In this document: positions 8,729 through 19,500 of the stretch, in pieces
Layout of the letters: each line of letters starts with the position of its first letter
How positions within the stretch are numbered: the stretch's first letter is position 1
From: Henningerozyma blattae CBS 6284
Taxonomy: Eukaryota; Ascomycota; Saccharomycetes; Saccharomycetales; Saccharomycetaceae
Length of the DNA: 64,000 bases
Assembly: GCF_000315915.1 (NCBI RefSeq)
Contig: NC_020185.1
Location: 992,001-1,056,000 of the forward strand
Reading direction: 5' to 3'
Notes under the pieces: generated by a model
What the model was told of the DNA's origin: nothing
What the model saw: only the letters and a program-made list of their open reading frames with translations
The model's database searches: none
Position numbers and translations under genes: made by a program

Positions 8729-11080
8729 ATGCTGCCAATAGAGACAGTAAAACACAAGTTTAAATGCTTTAACAAGAAGCGCACAATCGTTGATGAAGAG
8801 AAGGGTGATATTCAGGAAAAATCTTTAGAGAAGCTTGAGGGAATAAGAAAAAGAAGAGGGTTCCTTTCATCCTGTTTTTGTGCCTTCATTTTTACATACT
8901 ATACTATTTCTACTTTACAATTAACACAATACTTCACATATATAGGCTCCAATGAAATATCGAGAGATAAAAATTATATTTCAGCTCTTGAGGAACGTTT
9001 TCTAAATGCATTGCAACTCAATTTAGCTTCCAACTGGTCTCAAGTATATACTGCCGTGCCTCATTTAGCGGGTAAGGGCATAGAACTAGTTGAATTTACA
9101 GCAGAAAAATTTAAGGAATACAAATTAGAAACCCATATTGAAGCTTTTGATGTTTATTTAAATTATCCAGTGGATGCTAAATTAACCTTACTTGATCAGT
9201 TTGATAACATCGAATTTGAAGCATCTTTGCAGGAAGATGTATTAAAAGAGGATCCTACTACTGGTGGGAATGATACAGTACCTATTTTCCATGGCTATAG
9301 TGCATCTGGAAATGTAAGTGCTGAGTATGTGTATGTAAATTATGGGAGAAAATCTGATTTCGAATTACTAAAGTCAAAAAAAGTTAATCTGGAAGGTAAG
9401 ATCGCTATAGCTAGATATGGTGAAATATTTAGGGGCTTGAAAGTGAAGTTTGCTGAACAAGCTGGATGTACAGGTGTTCTTCTTTATTCAGACCCTGCAG
9501 ATGATAGATATTCTGAAGATGATGGCTATTTAGTTTATCCAGATGGACCTGTAAGAAATCCATCCTCAGTTCAAAGAGGGTCTGTTGAATTTTTATCTGA
9601 TATGCCTGGTGATCCAACAACTCCTGGCTATCCTTCTCAAGGAAATGTTGAAAGAAAAGAGCCTACTACAATCCCAAAAATTCCAAGTCTTCCAGTGTCA
9701 TTAAATGATATTGAGCCTATTTTAAAACGACTAAATGGTTATGGTATAGATTTAACTCAAGATGAAGATTTTTCTGGTTGGGTTGGTGGGTCAAAGCAAT
9801 TCCAATATTTTACTGGTCCAACAGAAGATTATAAGGTAAATATATATAACGAACAATCTTATGATATTCGAGAAATACATAATGTTTATGGGAAAATACC
9901 GGGTAAGAGTAAAGATTTCATTTTAATCGGTAATCATAGAGATGCATGGATTAAAGGTGGTGCCTCTGATCCTAATAGTGGATCATCTACGATGTTAGAA
10001 ATAATTAGAGGATTACATGAATTATCAAAAACTGGTTGGAAACCAGAAAAGACTTTAATATTTGCCTCTTGGGATGGCGAAGAATATGGTTTATTAGGGT
10101 CTACTGAGTTTGGTGAAAAATATGACAAATTATTGAAAAAAAATTGCATTGCGTATTTAAACTTAGATGTTTCTGTGGGAGGATCTCAACTAGGGTTAAG
10201 CGCCTCTCCAATACTGAATAGACTTTTAATTAATTCTCTTTCCAAGGTGCATTATCCCGGAGATAACACAGACAATACTTCGTTATTCGATCATTTCTTC
10301 AAAGATACGGAGAGTAGTATTGGAATCTTAGGAAGTGGATCAGATTATACTGTATTTTTAGAACATCTGGGAATTCCATCTGCAGATATTGGATTTGTAG
10401 AGGGCAAGAACGATGGCGTCTATAATTATCATTCAAACTATGACTCGTATTACTGGATGAGCACTATTCTTGATCCAGGATTTAAGTACCATCAAGCAAT
10501 TGCTAAATACTTGGGCCTAACCATATTGAATATTTCAGAAAAAAACGTATTAAATTTTGAATTAAACACATATGCAAAGGAATTGAATAAATATTTTACA
10601 GATTTAATGAAAAGAGTACCAAAAGATTGGCTTTCAAAAGAAATGGTATGCACATATGCAACAGAGCACAAATTTCCATTAAGAACAATAAAATCTTACA
10701 TCGAGGAGCTAGAAAATGATTTGAATAGACTAGATTACAGATCCAAGAAATTTGACAAGTATTGCGATAGTTTGGAAAAGAGCTGGGAAAATTCAAATGA
10801 TTTACCCTTTTACAAGAGGATTATTTTGAAATTGAAGATTAGAAGAGTTAATTTCCCATTAAAGATGTTTGAGAGAAACTTTTTAACAGAAGATGGATTA
10901 AAAGGAAGACCTTGGTATAAACATTTAGTATTTGCTGCAGGAAGAGATACTGGCTATGAAGGATTTGCTCTTCCTGGCATTAAAGAATCTCTTGATGATC
11001 TAGACTCAACTGATTTCATATACTGGCTGAGAAAATTGCATCATGCTATTAGGAGAATTAATGTATCATTAGAATTATAA
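8729..11080 (+). CDS. VPS70: Vps70-like M28 family membrane peptidase
   Basis: A 783-residue single-pass type II membrane protein of the transferrin receptor/PSMA (M28B) family. A basic cytosolic tail precedes one membrane segment at about residues 45-66, then a luminal PA domain (about 180-330), the peptidase domain (about 385-600) and a C-terminal helical dimerisation domain. All expected zinc ligands are visible: H403, D414, E452, D480 and H568, with the catalytic E451 in WDGEEYGLLGS. Yeast has Vps70, Tre1 and Tre2 in this family. Intact ligands and length suit Vps70, which affects vacuolar protein sorting. The gene sits between SLX4 and GIR2, which is not its S. cerevisiae position, so the symbol rests on family resemblance. 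Confidence 0.72.
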   Translation: MLPIETVKHKFKCFNKKRTIVDEEKGDIQEKSLEKLEGIRKRRGFLSSCFCAFIFTYYTISTLQLTQYFTYIGSNEISRDKNYISALEERFLNALQLNLASNWSQVYTAVPHLAGKGIELVEFTAEKFKEYKLETHIEAFDVYLNYPVDAKLTLLDQFDNIEFEASLQEDVLKEDPTTGGNDTVPIFHGYSASGNVSAEYVYVNYGRKSDFELLKSKKVNLEGKIAIARYGEIFRGLKVKFAEQAGCTGVLLYSDPADDRYSEDDGYLVYPDGPVRNPSSVQRGSVEFLSDMPGDPTTPGYPSQGNVERKEPTTIPKIPSLPVSLNDIEPILKRLNGYGIDLTQDEDFSGWVGGSKQFQYFTGPTEDYKVNIYNEQSYDIREIHNVYGKIPGKSKDFILIGNHRDAWIKGGASDPNSGSSTMLEIIRGLHELSKTGWKPEKTLIFASWDGEEYGLLGSTEFGEKYDKLLKKNCIAYLNLDVSVGGSQLGLSASPILNRLLINSLSKVHYPGDNTDNTSLFDHFFKDTESSIGILGSGSDYTVFLEHLGIPSADIGFVEGKNDGVYNYHSNYDSYYWMSTILDPGFKYHQAIAKYLGLTILNISEKNVLNFELNTYAKELNKYFTDLMKRVPKDWLSKEMVCTYATEHKFPLRTIKSYIEELENDLNRLDYRSKKFDKYCDSLEKSWENSNDLPFYKRIILKLKIRRVNFPLKMFERNFLTEDGLKGRPWYKHLVFAAGRDTGYEGFALPGIKESLDDLDSTDFIYWLRKLHHAIRRINVSLEL

Positions 11081-11489
11081 GTAATGATTAAAAGGTTTAA
11101 ATAGAGTCATATATTTTCTTGGGCTCGCTCGTACTTTCGTTTAAGAATAGTGGAATATGTTATACTTTAGTTAAGTTTATATCACCTTTTATAAATAAAT
11201 ATTCTATATCAAATGAATATATTTTAATTTTTCGAAAAGGTAATGAATGGGTGATTATTTTTTTTTTAATATCTGGAATAATCTTGCAATAATTGCTAGT
11301 TTCACGTGATCGAGAAGATTTCTTCCTATGTTAAAGTGATCAAGAATTTTTGAACAAATGTGAAATATACATTAATTGCAGAAAGTGTAAAGAAAAATTA
11401 ATTGTAATTTATTTTCACTGATAAATACATGTTATATTGTATTTAAAGTTTTTATTAGTGTAGGAATAAATTTAAAACAATTTTTAAAG
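11081..11489. other. Intergenic: VPS70 3' end and GIR2 promoter
   Basis: 410 bp, AT-rich. A TTCACGTGAT box (CACGTG at 11303-11308) lies 180 bp upstream of GIR2. Nothing else was recognised. Confidence 0.55.
11303..11308. promoter_or_regulatory. CACGTG box upstream of GIR2
   Basis: TCACGTGA is an 8-bp palindrome around CACGTG, at a typical promoter distance from the GIR2 start. It is a candidate Cbf1/Tye7 site. Confidence 0.4.
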
Positions 11490-12266
11490 ATGAATTATGA
11501 AGAAGAACAAGTTCAAGAACTGGAAGTTTTACAATCTATTTATCCTGATGAATTTACAATTTTAAATGAAACATACCCAAATATCCATTTCCAAATTGAT
11601 ATTAAATTAGAATTAGATACTGAAATTGAATTGAAAAAAGAACATATAATTTCCGTTGATATTCAATTACCAGAGACATACCCTGATGTTGCACCAATTT
11701 TATCATTAGACCCACAAGAAATATCTTTAAAAGAAGAAGAATCTGATTCTGAATCTGAAGATGAAGATGAAGTTGAGTTTGATGAACATGGTAATATAGT
11801 AATTAGCAAAGTTCAAGATTTTGGTTCCAAGATTCACTTTAAAGATCATGTTAACGAACTTCTTGTTACTATTGAGGAACAAATAGAAACTGATATGCTA
11901 ATTGGGATGCAAATGTGTTTTGCATTAATATCTACAATAAAAGAGAATTGTGAACAATGGTTCCAAGATGAATTGAAGACATTAGAAAAAGCTTGGGAAA
12001 GAGAAACCGAAAAACGTGAACAAGAAGAACAAGCAAAATTTAATGGTACAAAAGTTACTAAAGAATCATATTTAGAATGGAGAGCTGCATTTAGAAATGA
12101 ACTTAAAATTGATGAAAGAGATAACATTAGAAGATTAAAAGCTCATAATGATAAACTTACAGGTAAACAAATGTTTGAACAAGGTGTTGCTGGTACAATA
12201 GAAGATGAATTAGAGATCAATAATAACGATGAATTATCTGAATCTATGGAAAAAATACAATTATGA
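11490..12266 (+). CDS. GIR2: Gir2, RWD-domain regulator of Gcn2 signalling
   Basis: A 258-residue protein with an N-terminal RWD domain. Signature features are VLQSIYPDEF at residues 13-22 and the later ETYPDVAPILSL turn. A very acidic insertion (about 88-108) interrupts or follows the domain, as in Gir2. The C-terminal part has the GTKVTKESYLEWRAAF and KLTGKQMFEQG motifs of the DFRP region that binds the GTPases Rbg1/Rbg2. In yeast Gir2 binds Gcn1 and can compete with Gcn2, and with Rbg2 associates with translating ribosomes. Length matches the S. cerevisiae protein (265). It is convergent with ENT5, in chromosome IV order. Confidence 0.9.
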   Translation: MNYEEEQVQELEVLQSIYPDEFTILNETYPNIHFQIDIKLELDTEIELKKEHIISVDIQLPETYPDVAPILSLDPQEISLKEEESDSESEDEDEVEFDEHGNIVISKVQDFGSKIHFKDHVNELLVTIEEQIETDMLIGMQMCFALISTIKENCEQWFQDELKTLEKAWERETEKREQEEQAKFNGTKVTKESYLEWRAAFRNELKIDERDNIRRLKAHNDKLTGKQMFEQGVAGTIEDELEINNNDELSESMEKIQL

Positions 12267-12702
12267 ATATTTCCTCTTCAATTGTTTCTATGTAAAGGTT
12301 ACTTTTTATAAGTATTAACTCTTTAAATTAGTGTATGTATATTATTATTACCAAATGTCAAAAAAGTTTTTATTTTTTCTTCTTAAACAAAACAGTTTCA
12401 AGTATAAAATATATAATGATTATATTTCTTTATATTTTTTTTTTTAATTTGTATATATTAAAATATGTTAAGATTCAGACAGATAATTTCAGCAGTAAAG
12501 AAAAATATAGATGATAGTTAATTTTATAGATTTTAACGTAAGACTGACTTATCAAATACGGTTTTTAGCTGGTTCATATGATGTATAGACAAATGTACAG
12601 GGTAGAGACAGGGGGTATAGAATAGTTCAGCAGAAGAAGTCAAAAAAAAAACAAACTTGAACATATTAGTTGCTTGAATTCTATCAGAAAATAATTATAC
12701 AA
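12267..12702. other. Intergenic: convergent GIR2/ENT5 3' ends
   Basis: 436 bp between two convergent genes, rich in poly(T) and TATATA-type efficiency elements. No gene was recognised. Confidence 0.6.
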
Positions 12703-13950
12703 TCATATTAAAGATTTGGAAAAGTTAAATAAATCGTCGAATGCATCGTCTTTTTTAGCTGAATTATTTTGTGTATTTGAAGAAATTGCAGTGGCAGTAG
12801 TTGTAGATTTATTATTTGCTGATGATGAACCTAAATCCAGCAGGTCATCTAATGCTGAGGTATTAGTTGTAGTAAATTCGGAAGGTATAACAGGAGGGGC
12901 AGATACGGTTTTTACTGCTGGTTTACCGCCAGTAGCTGATTCACTTTGGAAATCGCCGAAATCATCGTCGTCATCGTCATCGTCATTGATATTATTGTTG
13001 ATTGAAGCTTTAGGTAATTTTGATGAAGGAGCTGGAGCAGAATCGAAATCTAGATCTAATAAATCTGGGACTGAAGCTGAAGTTTGAGGAGCAGATACCG
13101 GATCTGGAGAGGAAGAAGTTGATGCTTTATTCTTTTGTATTTGTTGTTTTCTTTGTAATTCTGTAGACTTGATTCTTTCTCTCAAGATTTCTCTTCTTTG
13201 TCTTCTTTGTTCATCGACATTGGATGGAGTTTTGATATGTTGTTGACGAACTTCATTTTGCATGGCAATATCTTCAATATCGAAATCCATATCATTCATA
13301 TCATCCATGGCATTTGCGTTAAAAATGACATCATTGGAAGGAGTGAAAGATTGTTGTTGTTGTCTATGGATTTTATTTGCATTTTTTCTTGATTTAATTC
13401 TTTCTTCTCTTAAAAATCTTGGATCATCCATATATTGTAAGATCAATTCTGATTTTTTCCTTATACCCCTTTCATGGATTTCCATCTTACCATCATTGGA
13501 AAAGGGGATTTTATAGCTTGCTACTTGAGAAGTTAAGATATGTTTATGAGTCAACATACAAGATTTGACTTGGTTTAATTCTTCACCTTCTTCTACGTTT
13601 AAAAATAAAAAGTCGATCACCACCAAACATTTTAAAACCACTCTCCATTCCGCACCGTAATTGACATAATCCTTTCTTGCCTTTTCATAGAAATTCTTGG
13701 GTCTTACAGCAATATGATCCACGATTCTTTTCAAAATATATTCTGTCATCAAATATAAAGGAACCTGGTATCTATTTCTTAAGACTTTGGCCAAATGCTT
13801 TGAGGTCGGACCCCAAGCATCTGTATTTGTTGCTCTTCTAATATCGATTTGATAAGGTTCATATTGGACAATGACATTTTGAGCAAATCTAGCAGCGTTT
13901 CTGATATCATGGATACCCAAGTTTTGGATTTTTTTCGATAATGAGTCCAT
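12703..13950 (-). CDS. ENT5: Ent5 epsin-like clathrin adaptor
   Basis: A 415-residue adaptor acting with Ent3, AP-1 and Gga proteins in traffic between the trans-Golgi network and endosomes. The N-terminal ENTH/ANTH-type domain (residues 1 to about 195) is strikingly conserved, opening [20 protein letters not shown]. The middle is a glutamine-rich, charged helix carrying [19 protein letters not shown] sequence. The C-terminal half is disordered and holds clathrin or adaptor-ear binding peptides: [26 protein letters not shown] and a terminal DDLFNF. All are typical of Ent5 rather than Ent3. It lies in chromosome IV order between GIR2 and CPR1. Confidence 0.93.
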   Translation of the reverse strand: MDSLSKKIQNLGIHDIRNAARFAQNVIVQYEPYQIDIRRATNTDAWGPTSKHLAKVLRNRYQVPLYLMTEYILKRIVDHIAVRPKNFYEKARKDYVNYGAEWRVVLKCLVVIDFLFLNVEEGEELNQVKSCMLTHKHILTSQVASYKIPFSNDGKMEIHERGIRKKSELILQYMDDPRFLREERIKSRKNANKIHRQQQQSFTPSNDVIFNANAMDDMNDMDFDIEDIAMQNEVRQQHIKTPSNVDEQRRQRREILRERIKSTELQRKQQIQKNKASTSSSPDPVSAPQTSASVPDLLDLDFDSAPAPSSKLPKASINNNINDDDDDDDDFGDFQSESATGGKPAVKTVSAPPVIPSEFTTTNTSALDDLLDLGSSSANNKSTTTATAISSNTQNNSAKKDDAFDDLFNFSKSLI

Positions 13951-14608
13951 AATTTTAATGATAATAATAATAGTAATAAAAAAAAATTATAGAAAAGATT
14001 CAATTAACTATACAATGGGTTAATTCTATAACAATGATAATTAATAATAATAATAATAACAAAAAAAATAAATTATACTAATAATAATATAATAAGCCCT
14101 CTTCTTTTCTCCTCGGAAATTTATAATAATGCAAAATGGATGAATAAAATATTGGATGAGTATTGTATATGTTTCAAAGAATATAAACTCAATTAATCAA
14201 CAATAAAGATAGAACTGAACGTATGACAAGTCTTTTAAAGCCCTATTTTTTTTACACAATTGTGAAATGTAATTTTGTTTTTTTTTGGTTCTTAATATGT
14301 TTTGTATATTTTTATTGATTTAGAGAAAGGACGACAAAATGTGTCAGGCGAAGCAAAGAAAAAAAAATTGGCGGAGAATTGGCTAGAAAATTTTGGATAA
14401 AAATTCGCATCACGTGCCGTGAAAAAAAATGCCAAAAAAGGAATGAAAATATTAACTAATAAAATTAAATAATAAAAAGAAAAAGAGAAAAATGACGTAA
14501 TAGAATAGAAAAATAGGTTAAAAATAAATTATCGTATATAGATAGACTATAAAATTCTTAAAAAAAGGACATTAATTGAGTTGAAAAACCATACTCAAGG
14601 CATCATAT
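13951..14608. other. Intergenic: ENT5 promoter and CPR1 3' end
   Basis: 660 bp, very AT-rich, with TAA/ATA trinucleotide runs near 13956-13975 and 14039-14062. A CACGTG box (14411-14416) lies 460 bp upstream of ENT5. No further gene was seen. Confidence 0.6.
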
Positions 14609-15097
14609 CTAAAGTTCACCAGACTTGGCAACGACAATTCTAGCTCTGGTAGCACCAGAGGAGGAACCTAAACTTTCGACCTTCTTGACAACGTCCATAC
14701 CTTCAACAACTTCACCGAAGACGACATGCTTACCGTCTAACCATGGGCAGGCAACAGTGGTGATGAAGAATTGAGAACCGTTGGTGTTTGGACCAGCATT
14801 GGCCATAGACAACAAACCTGGTCTTTCATGTCTCTTGACAAAGTTTTCATCTGGGAACTTACCACCGTAGATGGACTTACCACCAGTACCGTTACCGGCA
14901 GTGAAGTCACCACCTTGCAACATAAATTCTGGGATGACTCTGTGGAATGGGGAACCAGCGTAACCGAAACCCTTTTCACCGGTACATAGAGCTCTGAAGT
15001 TTTCAGCAGTCTTTGGGACAACGTCATTGTACAATTTGAAAGTGATACGGCCTAAAGCTTGACCATCAGCTTCGACATCGAAATAAACCTTGGACAT
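14609..15097 (-). CDS. CPR1: Cyclophilin A (peptidyl-prolyl isomerase)
   Basis: A 162-residue single-domain cyclophilin, the usual length. It catalyses cis-trans isomerisation of prolyl bonds in cytosol and nucleus and is the cyclosporin A target in yeast. The active site is intact: R53 within [15 protein letters not shown], followed by GNGTGG and W119 in the [13 protein letters not shown] loop. The codons are strongly biased toward the set used in highly expressed yeast genes (many GGT, AAG, TTG, GTC), unlike most neighbours. It is divergent from RPA14, as on S. cerevisiae chromosome IV. Confidence 0.96.
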   Translation of the reverse strand: MSKVYFDVEADGQALGRITFKLYNDVVPKTAENFRALCTGEKGFGYAGSPFHRVIPEFMLQGGDFTAGNGTGGKSIYGGKFPDENFVKRHERPGLLSMANAGPNTNGSQFFITTVACPWLDGKHVVFGEVVEGMDVVKKVESLGSSSGATRARIVVAKSGEL

Positions 15098-15789
15098 TTT
15101 GTTATAAATAGAGATTGTATGGGGTTGCTTTAGTGGAGGGACCAGAAAAGATTGAAGAATTTATGGGAAACAAATTTCGTCCATTTATATAGATCCAAAT
15201 AAAGAAGGGGCTCTTTTTATACTTTTTCGGGGTGTCGTCGAAGAAGAGAAAAGAATGCCTTAGAAGGAAAAACCGTTTTTTGGAAATATTTTGAACTGTA
15301 ATTTTGATTCCAGGTCGTTCATTGGATTTATTGTAACTCAATTGGATACGTATTGTAATTTAGAACTTGGTTCGTTTTAAGTAACAAGAGCTATTATTTT
15401 TTAAATAGACTTCAAGCACCGAAGTAAGAGATGTATATGGGTATAAATTTGATCGAGACTAACTTGACTAATAAAGATCCTCGACGTATCTTGAAGTAAT
15501 ATATGGAAAGGTTTGGTGAGGTTTATGTAGGCTCAGATATATATGGGGGTAGTTCTAGTGAGAACAATAGATAATGGTAACAATGGTATTAAAAGGCTTA
15601 TAAGATGAGGAATTCGGCTATTTCCGGGTAACAAAATTTCCGAATGAATATTTTTCACAGACAAGGTCATCGATTTTTTTCAAATCCAATATATTATAAT
15701 AAAATACAACATAGTAGGATAAAACACAGTAATAACACAACGCAATATAGCATAGTGTAATCAACTACAAGCTCATATATTCAAGCAAA
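15098..15789. other. Intergenic: divergent CPR1/RPA14 promoter
   Basis: 690 bp. A Reb1-type CGGGTAA lies at 15625-15631. Several short TATA-like stretches occur upstream of CPR1. A 79-codon reverse frame at 15102-15341 lacks an ATG start and is not called. Confidence 0.6.
15625..15631 (+). promoter_or_regulatory. Reb1-type site (CGGGTAA)
   Basis: TTTCCGGGTAAC matches the Reb1 core CGGGTAA and lies 160 bp upstream of RPA14, in the promoter shared with CPR1. Reb1 clears nucleosomes from such promoters in S. cerevisiae. Confidence 0.5.
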
Positions 15790-16200
15790 ATGTTGAAAAA
15801 TAATAAAAGACCTGCATTCAAACCTCCTACCACCTTAAATACTCCAATCACAATCCATACTACAAGCTCTCCACAACATGTTTCTCATGATGAAGTATTA
15901 CAATTTCTAGAGAAATTTATTAATGAAAAAGAAACAGATATTGCCGGGACTGCCTCCTTTAGTGTTTCTGACATCACTACTGAATCTGAATCTGGAGATA
16001 CTACTCAATCAAACACCATCGATACAAATTTGATAAGTGCGGTGTCACAATTGAAGAGAATCCAAAGAGACTTCAAAGGGTTGCCTCCTTCCATGGCTAA
16101 TGATACTTTTTCTTCCAATTCTACTTCAGCACAATCAAATAATGAACCTCTAAAGTCTTCTACTGGTGGTACTAAGATCACTTTCACAGACGACGAATAG
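15790..16200 (+). CDS. RPA14: RNA polymerase I subunit Rpa14
   Basis: A 136-residue small subunit of RNA polymerase I. In S. cerevisiae Rpa14 pairs with Rpa43 to form the stalk that binds Rrn3. Recognition rests on several near-identical segments: TTLNTPITIHT, PQHVSHDEVLQFLEKFI, the IDTNLISAVSQLKRIQRDFKGLPP helix and a C-terminal STGGTKITFTDDE. Length matches (137 in S. cerevisiae). The N-terminus is short and basic. It is divergent from CPR1, with SAC3 next downstream, as on chromosome IV. Confidence 0.92.
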   Translation: MLKNNKRPAFKPPTTLNTPITIHTTSSPQHVSHDEVLQFLEKFINEKETDIAGTASFSVSDITTESESGDTTQSNTIDTNLISAVSQLKRIQRDFKGLPPSMANDTFSSNSTSAQSNNEPLKSSTGGTKITFTDDE

Positions 16201-16521
16201 TTTTACTAGTCTCATTCCAATTTTCACTACTACACTCTCTACGTAATATTTATATACCTTCTCTTCTTTGTATATTACCTTATATATCATTAATTATTAA
16301 GAATTATTTTACTAGCATAAATCATTATACGCATACTTTTATGTATTAGCAACATAAACGGAAATTTAACATCCGTCCACCATTGTTTTAAATCCAAAAC
16401 TAATAGTAGAGAGAAAAACTAGAAATTAAATTATTCATTTTTAATTAAGTAAAACAATAAATCAAAAAAAAAAAACCTAATAAAAAGTAACGAGACGTTA
16501 TTGAATCCATTGTTGGATACT
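16201..16521. other. Intergenic: RPA14 3' end and SAC3 promoter
   Basis: 320 bp of AT-rich DNA with no feature beyond an A-run just upstream of SAC3. HOM2, present nearby in S. cerevisiae, is absent. Confidence 0.55.
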
Positions 16522-19500
16522 ATGAACCCTTTATTATCGGGGAAATCCAAACCCAGTAATAATAATAATAATTATAATAATAATAACAATGGTAATATTT
16601 TTTTAAATAAAAAAGATAATAATAATAATTCTAAATTCAAACAGAAATTTAATCATAAAAAATTTAGTAATAAAAAATTTAATACTGATAAAATTAATAA
16701 AAATGAAATTCCATCAAATATAAATTCCATAAAAAAAGATGAAATTGATTCTATCATTGGTCCTCTTTTAAATAACCCACAATCAATGGGGTTTTCTCAA
16801 TTCAAACACGAAAAAAGAGTCTTGCCAAGATTTCTAATAGGTCAAAGACCACAGTTGGTTCAAAGACCCTTAGTTCAAGACCCTTGGGATAAGGCAAACC
16901 AATTGAAAATGAATCAATTGGAAAGCTCAATAAACGATCTAAATGAATTATATGAGACTTTAAAGAAAATGAGAAATTTCGAAAGAAGAATCATGGAAAG
17001 TAAAGGTCTAGTGGACAAACCTGCCCTGGCAAAGGATTTAAATGATGCAATTATTTTCCAAGGGACGTGTATGGATATGTGTCCGACTTTTGAAAGATCC
17101 AGAAGAAATGTGGAACATACTGTTTTAGTCTATGAACGAGATTCATCATCAGATAAAAAGGCATCTCGATCCAAAGCGTTGAAAGTATTTGCAAGACCTG
17201 CAGCAGCAGCAGAACCTCCTTTACCTTCTGATGTAAGACCACCTCATATCCTGGTAAAATCCTTGGATTATATCATCGATAACTTACTATCGACTTTACC
17301 GGATAGTGAAAGTTTTCTATGGGATAGAATGAGATCTATTAGACAAGATTTTACGTATCAAAATTATTCAGGTCCGGAAGCTGTGGATTGTAATGAAAGA
17401 ATTGTTCGTATCCATTTACTAATTCTACATATTATGGTGAAATCCAACGTTGAATTCTCTTTACAACAAGAATTAGAACAATTACACAAATCTTTAATCA
17501 CACTATCGGAAATATATGACGATGTCAGATCAACTGGTGGCGTCTGTCCTAACGAGGCAGAATTCAGAGCTTATGCCCTATTAAGTAAGATTAGAGACCC
17601 AGAATACGATAAAACTATTCAAGAATTACCATCTTCCATTTTCCAAGATAATCTAGTTCAATTTGCTTTATGTTTTAGAAGAATCATTTCCAATAGTAGT
17701 TTTTCTGAAAGAGGTTATATGAAAACAGAAAGTTGTTTGAATTTTTATTCAAGATTTTTCCAGCTGCTTAATTCTGGCAACGTACCAATTCTTCTTTCCT
17801 TTTTTTTGGAGATTTACCTCAATGAGATCAGATTTTATTCTTTGAAGGCATTATCATTAACTTTAAATAAAAAATATAAACCAGTGTCTATTTCGATTTT
17901 TAAAGAATATTTATCATTTAATGACTTCCAAGAAATTGAAGCTTTTTGTAAATATTACTCCATAGATATACAAAATGACTTCATCGATTTAAAATCTTTG
18001 ACACACCATTCACATAAGTTAGCCGAAAAGAAACCTTTAAAACAGACAATTTTATTATCTATAGATTCTCAATTATTATCATTGAGTTATATCGATTTAA
18101 TTAATTCAGGTCTACCAAATTTTACTAGCACTCCAATAAATGATACGAAAAATGTTGACAATATTATAGATTCAATACCACTCCCAATAGAATCTAATAT
18201 ATTTTTACCTCCTATAGATCTTCATCCCGAGGAAGTTACTCCAAAATTGGAGCCACCCATCATTAAACCTCCAATAGTTAATATTTCCACACCAAATGAT
18301 AACATAGACAATAAGCCCACTATCTCTACAAATAACAAGGTTACTGTAACTAATAATCAACAGGAAACGATCCCCCAAACGATATCATTTTCTCGTCCTG
18401 AGGCTCCCTCATTTTTCCAAACTTCAAATTCTTTTAATATTGGGAAACAAGATACTTCTTTAAAACAAACATTTAAAACCCCCAATCTAGAAACCAATTT
18501 CAATAAGATAAGTACTCCAAATATGACAAATTTTTTTCAAAACCAGCCTAAAATTGATGTGTTTAAAACACCAGTTACTAAAGCATCGGAAGAATCTAAT
18601 AATGGGTTATTATCAAACATCAATAATATTTTGAATGATAAAGTTCCTAAGACAACACTAGAGTCATCTCCGTCTTCTAGAATACAATCAAAACCTAAAG
18701 CACTCCCAGCATCTAGTTTTACCCCATTAGCATCTCTCGATACTAAACCTAAATCATTGGAGAAATCCGAATCACAACCTTCTGCTGGCTCTTTTAGCCC
18801 AGCACCACGTTCATCTTCCACTTCAAATAATGATATTAAAATAGATACTGCCAGGAATGAGTCTGATATAGAAGTCACACAATCTATAAACAGAAAAATG
18901 CAAGTTATAGAAGAACTTTCTACAGAATTATTTGATGCTTTCTTTAGAGAAAAAATATATTTACTTTCGTTAGAAACCAAAGCAGATATGAAGTATTCTT
19001 CTATTTTAAAAACCCGGTTTATTAATAGATGGCGTTCTAAATATGACAATGTTATAAACCATAAAAAACGAGAGACTATGCAAATATTAGAATTCCAAAA
19101 TGTCATTAATGAGCTCGGAAAACCTAATTTTAAAGAACCATCTGAATATTTATTTACACCAAATTTTAAGAAAACTAAGCATACTAATTTATTAAATTCC
19201 ATAAACAAATCATTACAGTTATCTCCCATTAGTAACGAAGTTAATATATTTTCTACGAAAATTCAGAAAGATTCCAAAATTTGGGAACCCTTCAATCTTG
19301 ATAATTATTATGAAACTATAGCATCTCGCTGTCCTAATTTCGAAGAAGCTATTTGTGATATTTTTATATACTCTAAAAATTACAATCCTATAATCTTTCA
19401 ATGGCTTCTTCGTAAATTTAATATCAATGATTATAGAATTCCTGAGAAAAAAATATTAAAAAATGTTTCAATATCAATAAATGGCATTGATGATAAATAT

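Noticed and set aside
15102..15341. 79-codon reverse frame upstream of CPR1
   Set aside because: No ATG start; it lies in the CPR1 promoter and leader.
18537..19229. 230-codon reverse frame inside SAC3
   Set aside because: Opposite a well-supported coding region and composed as expected for an antisense shadow.
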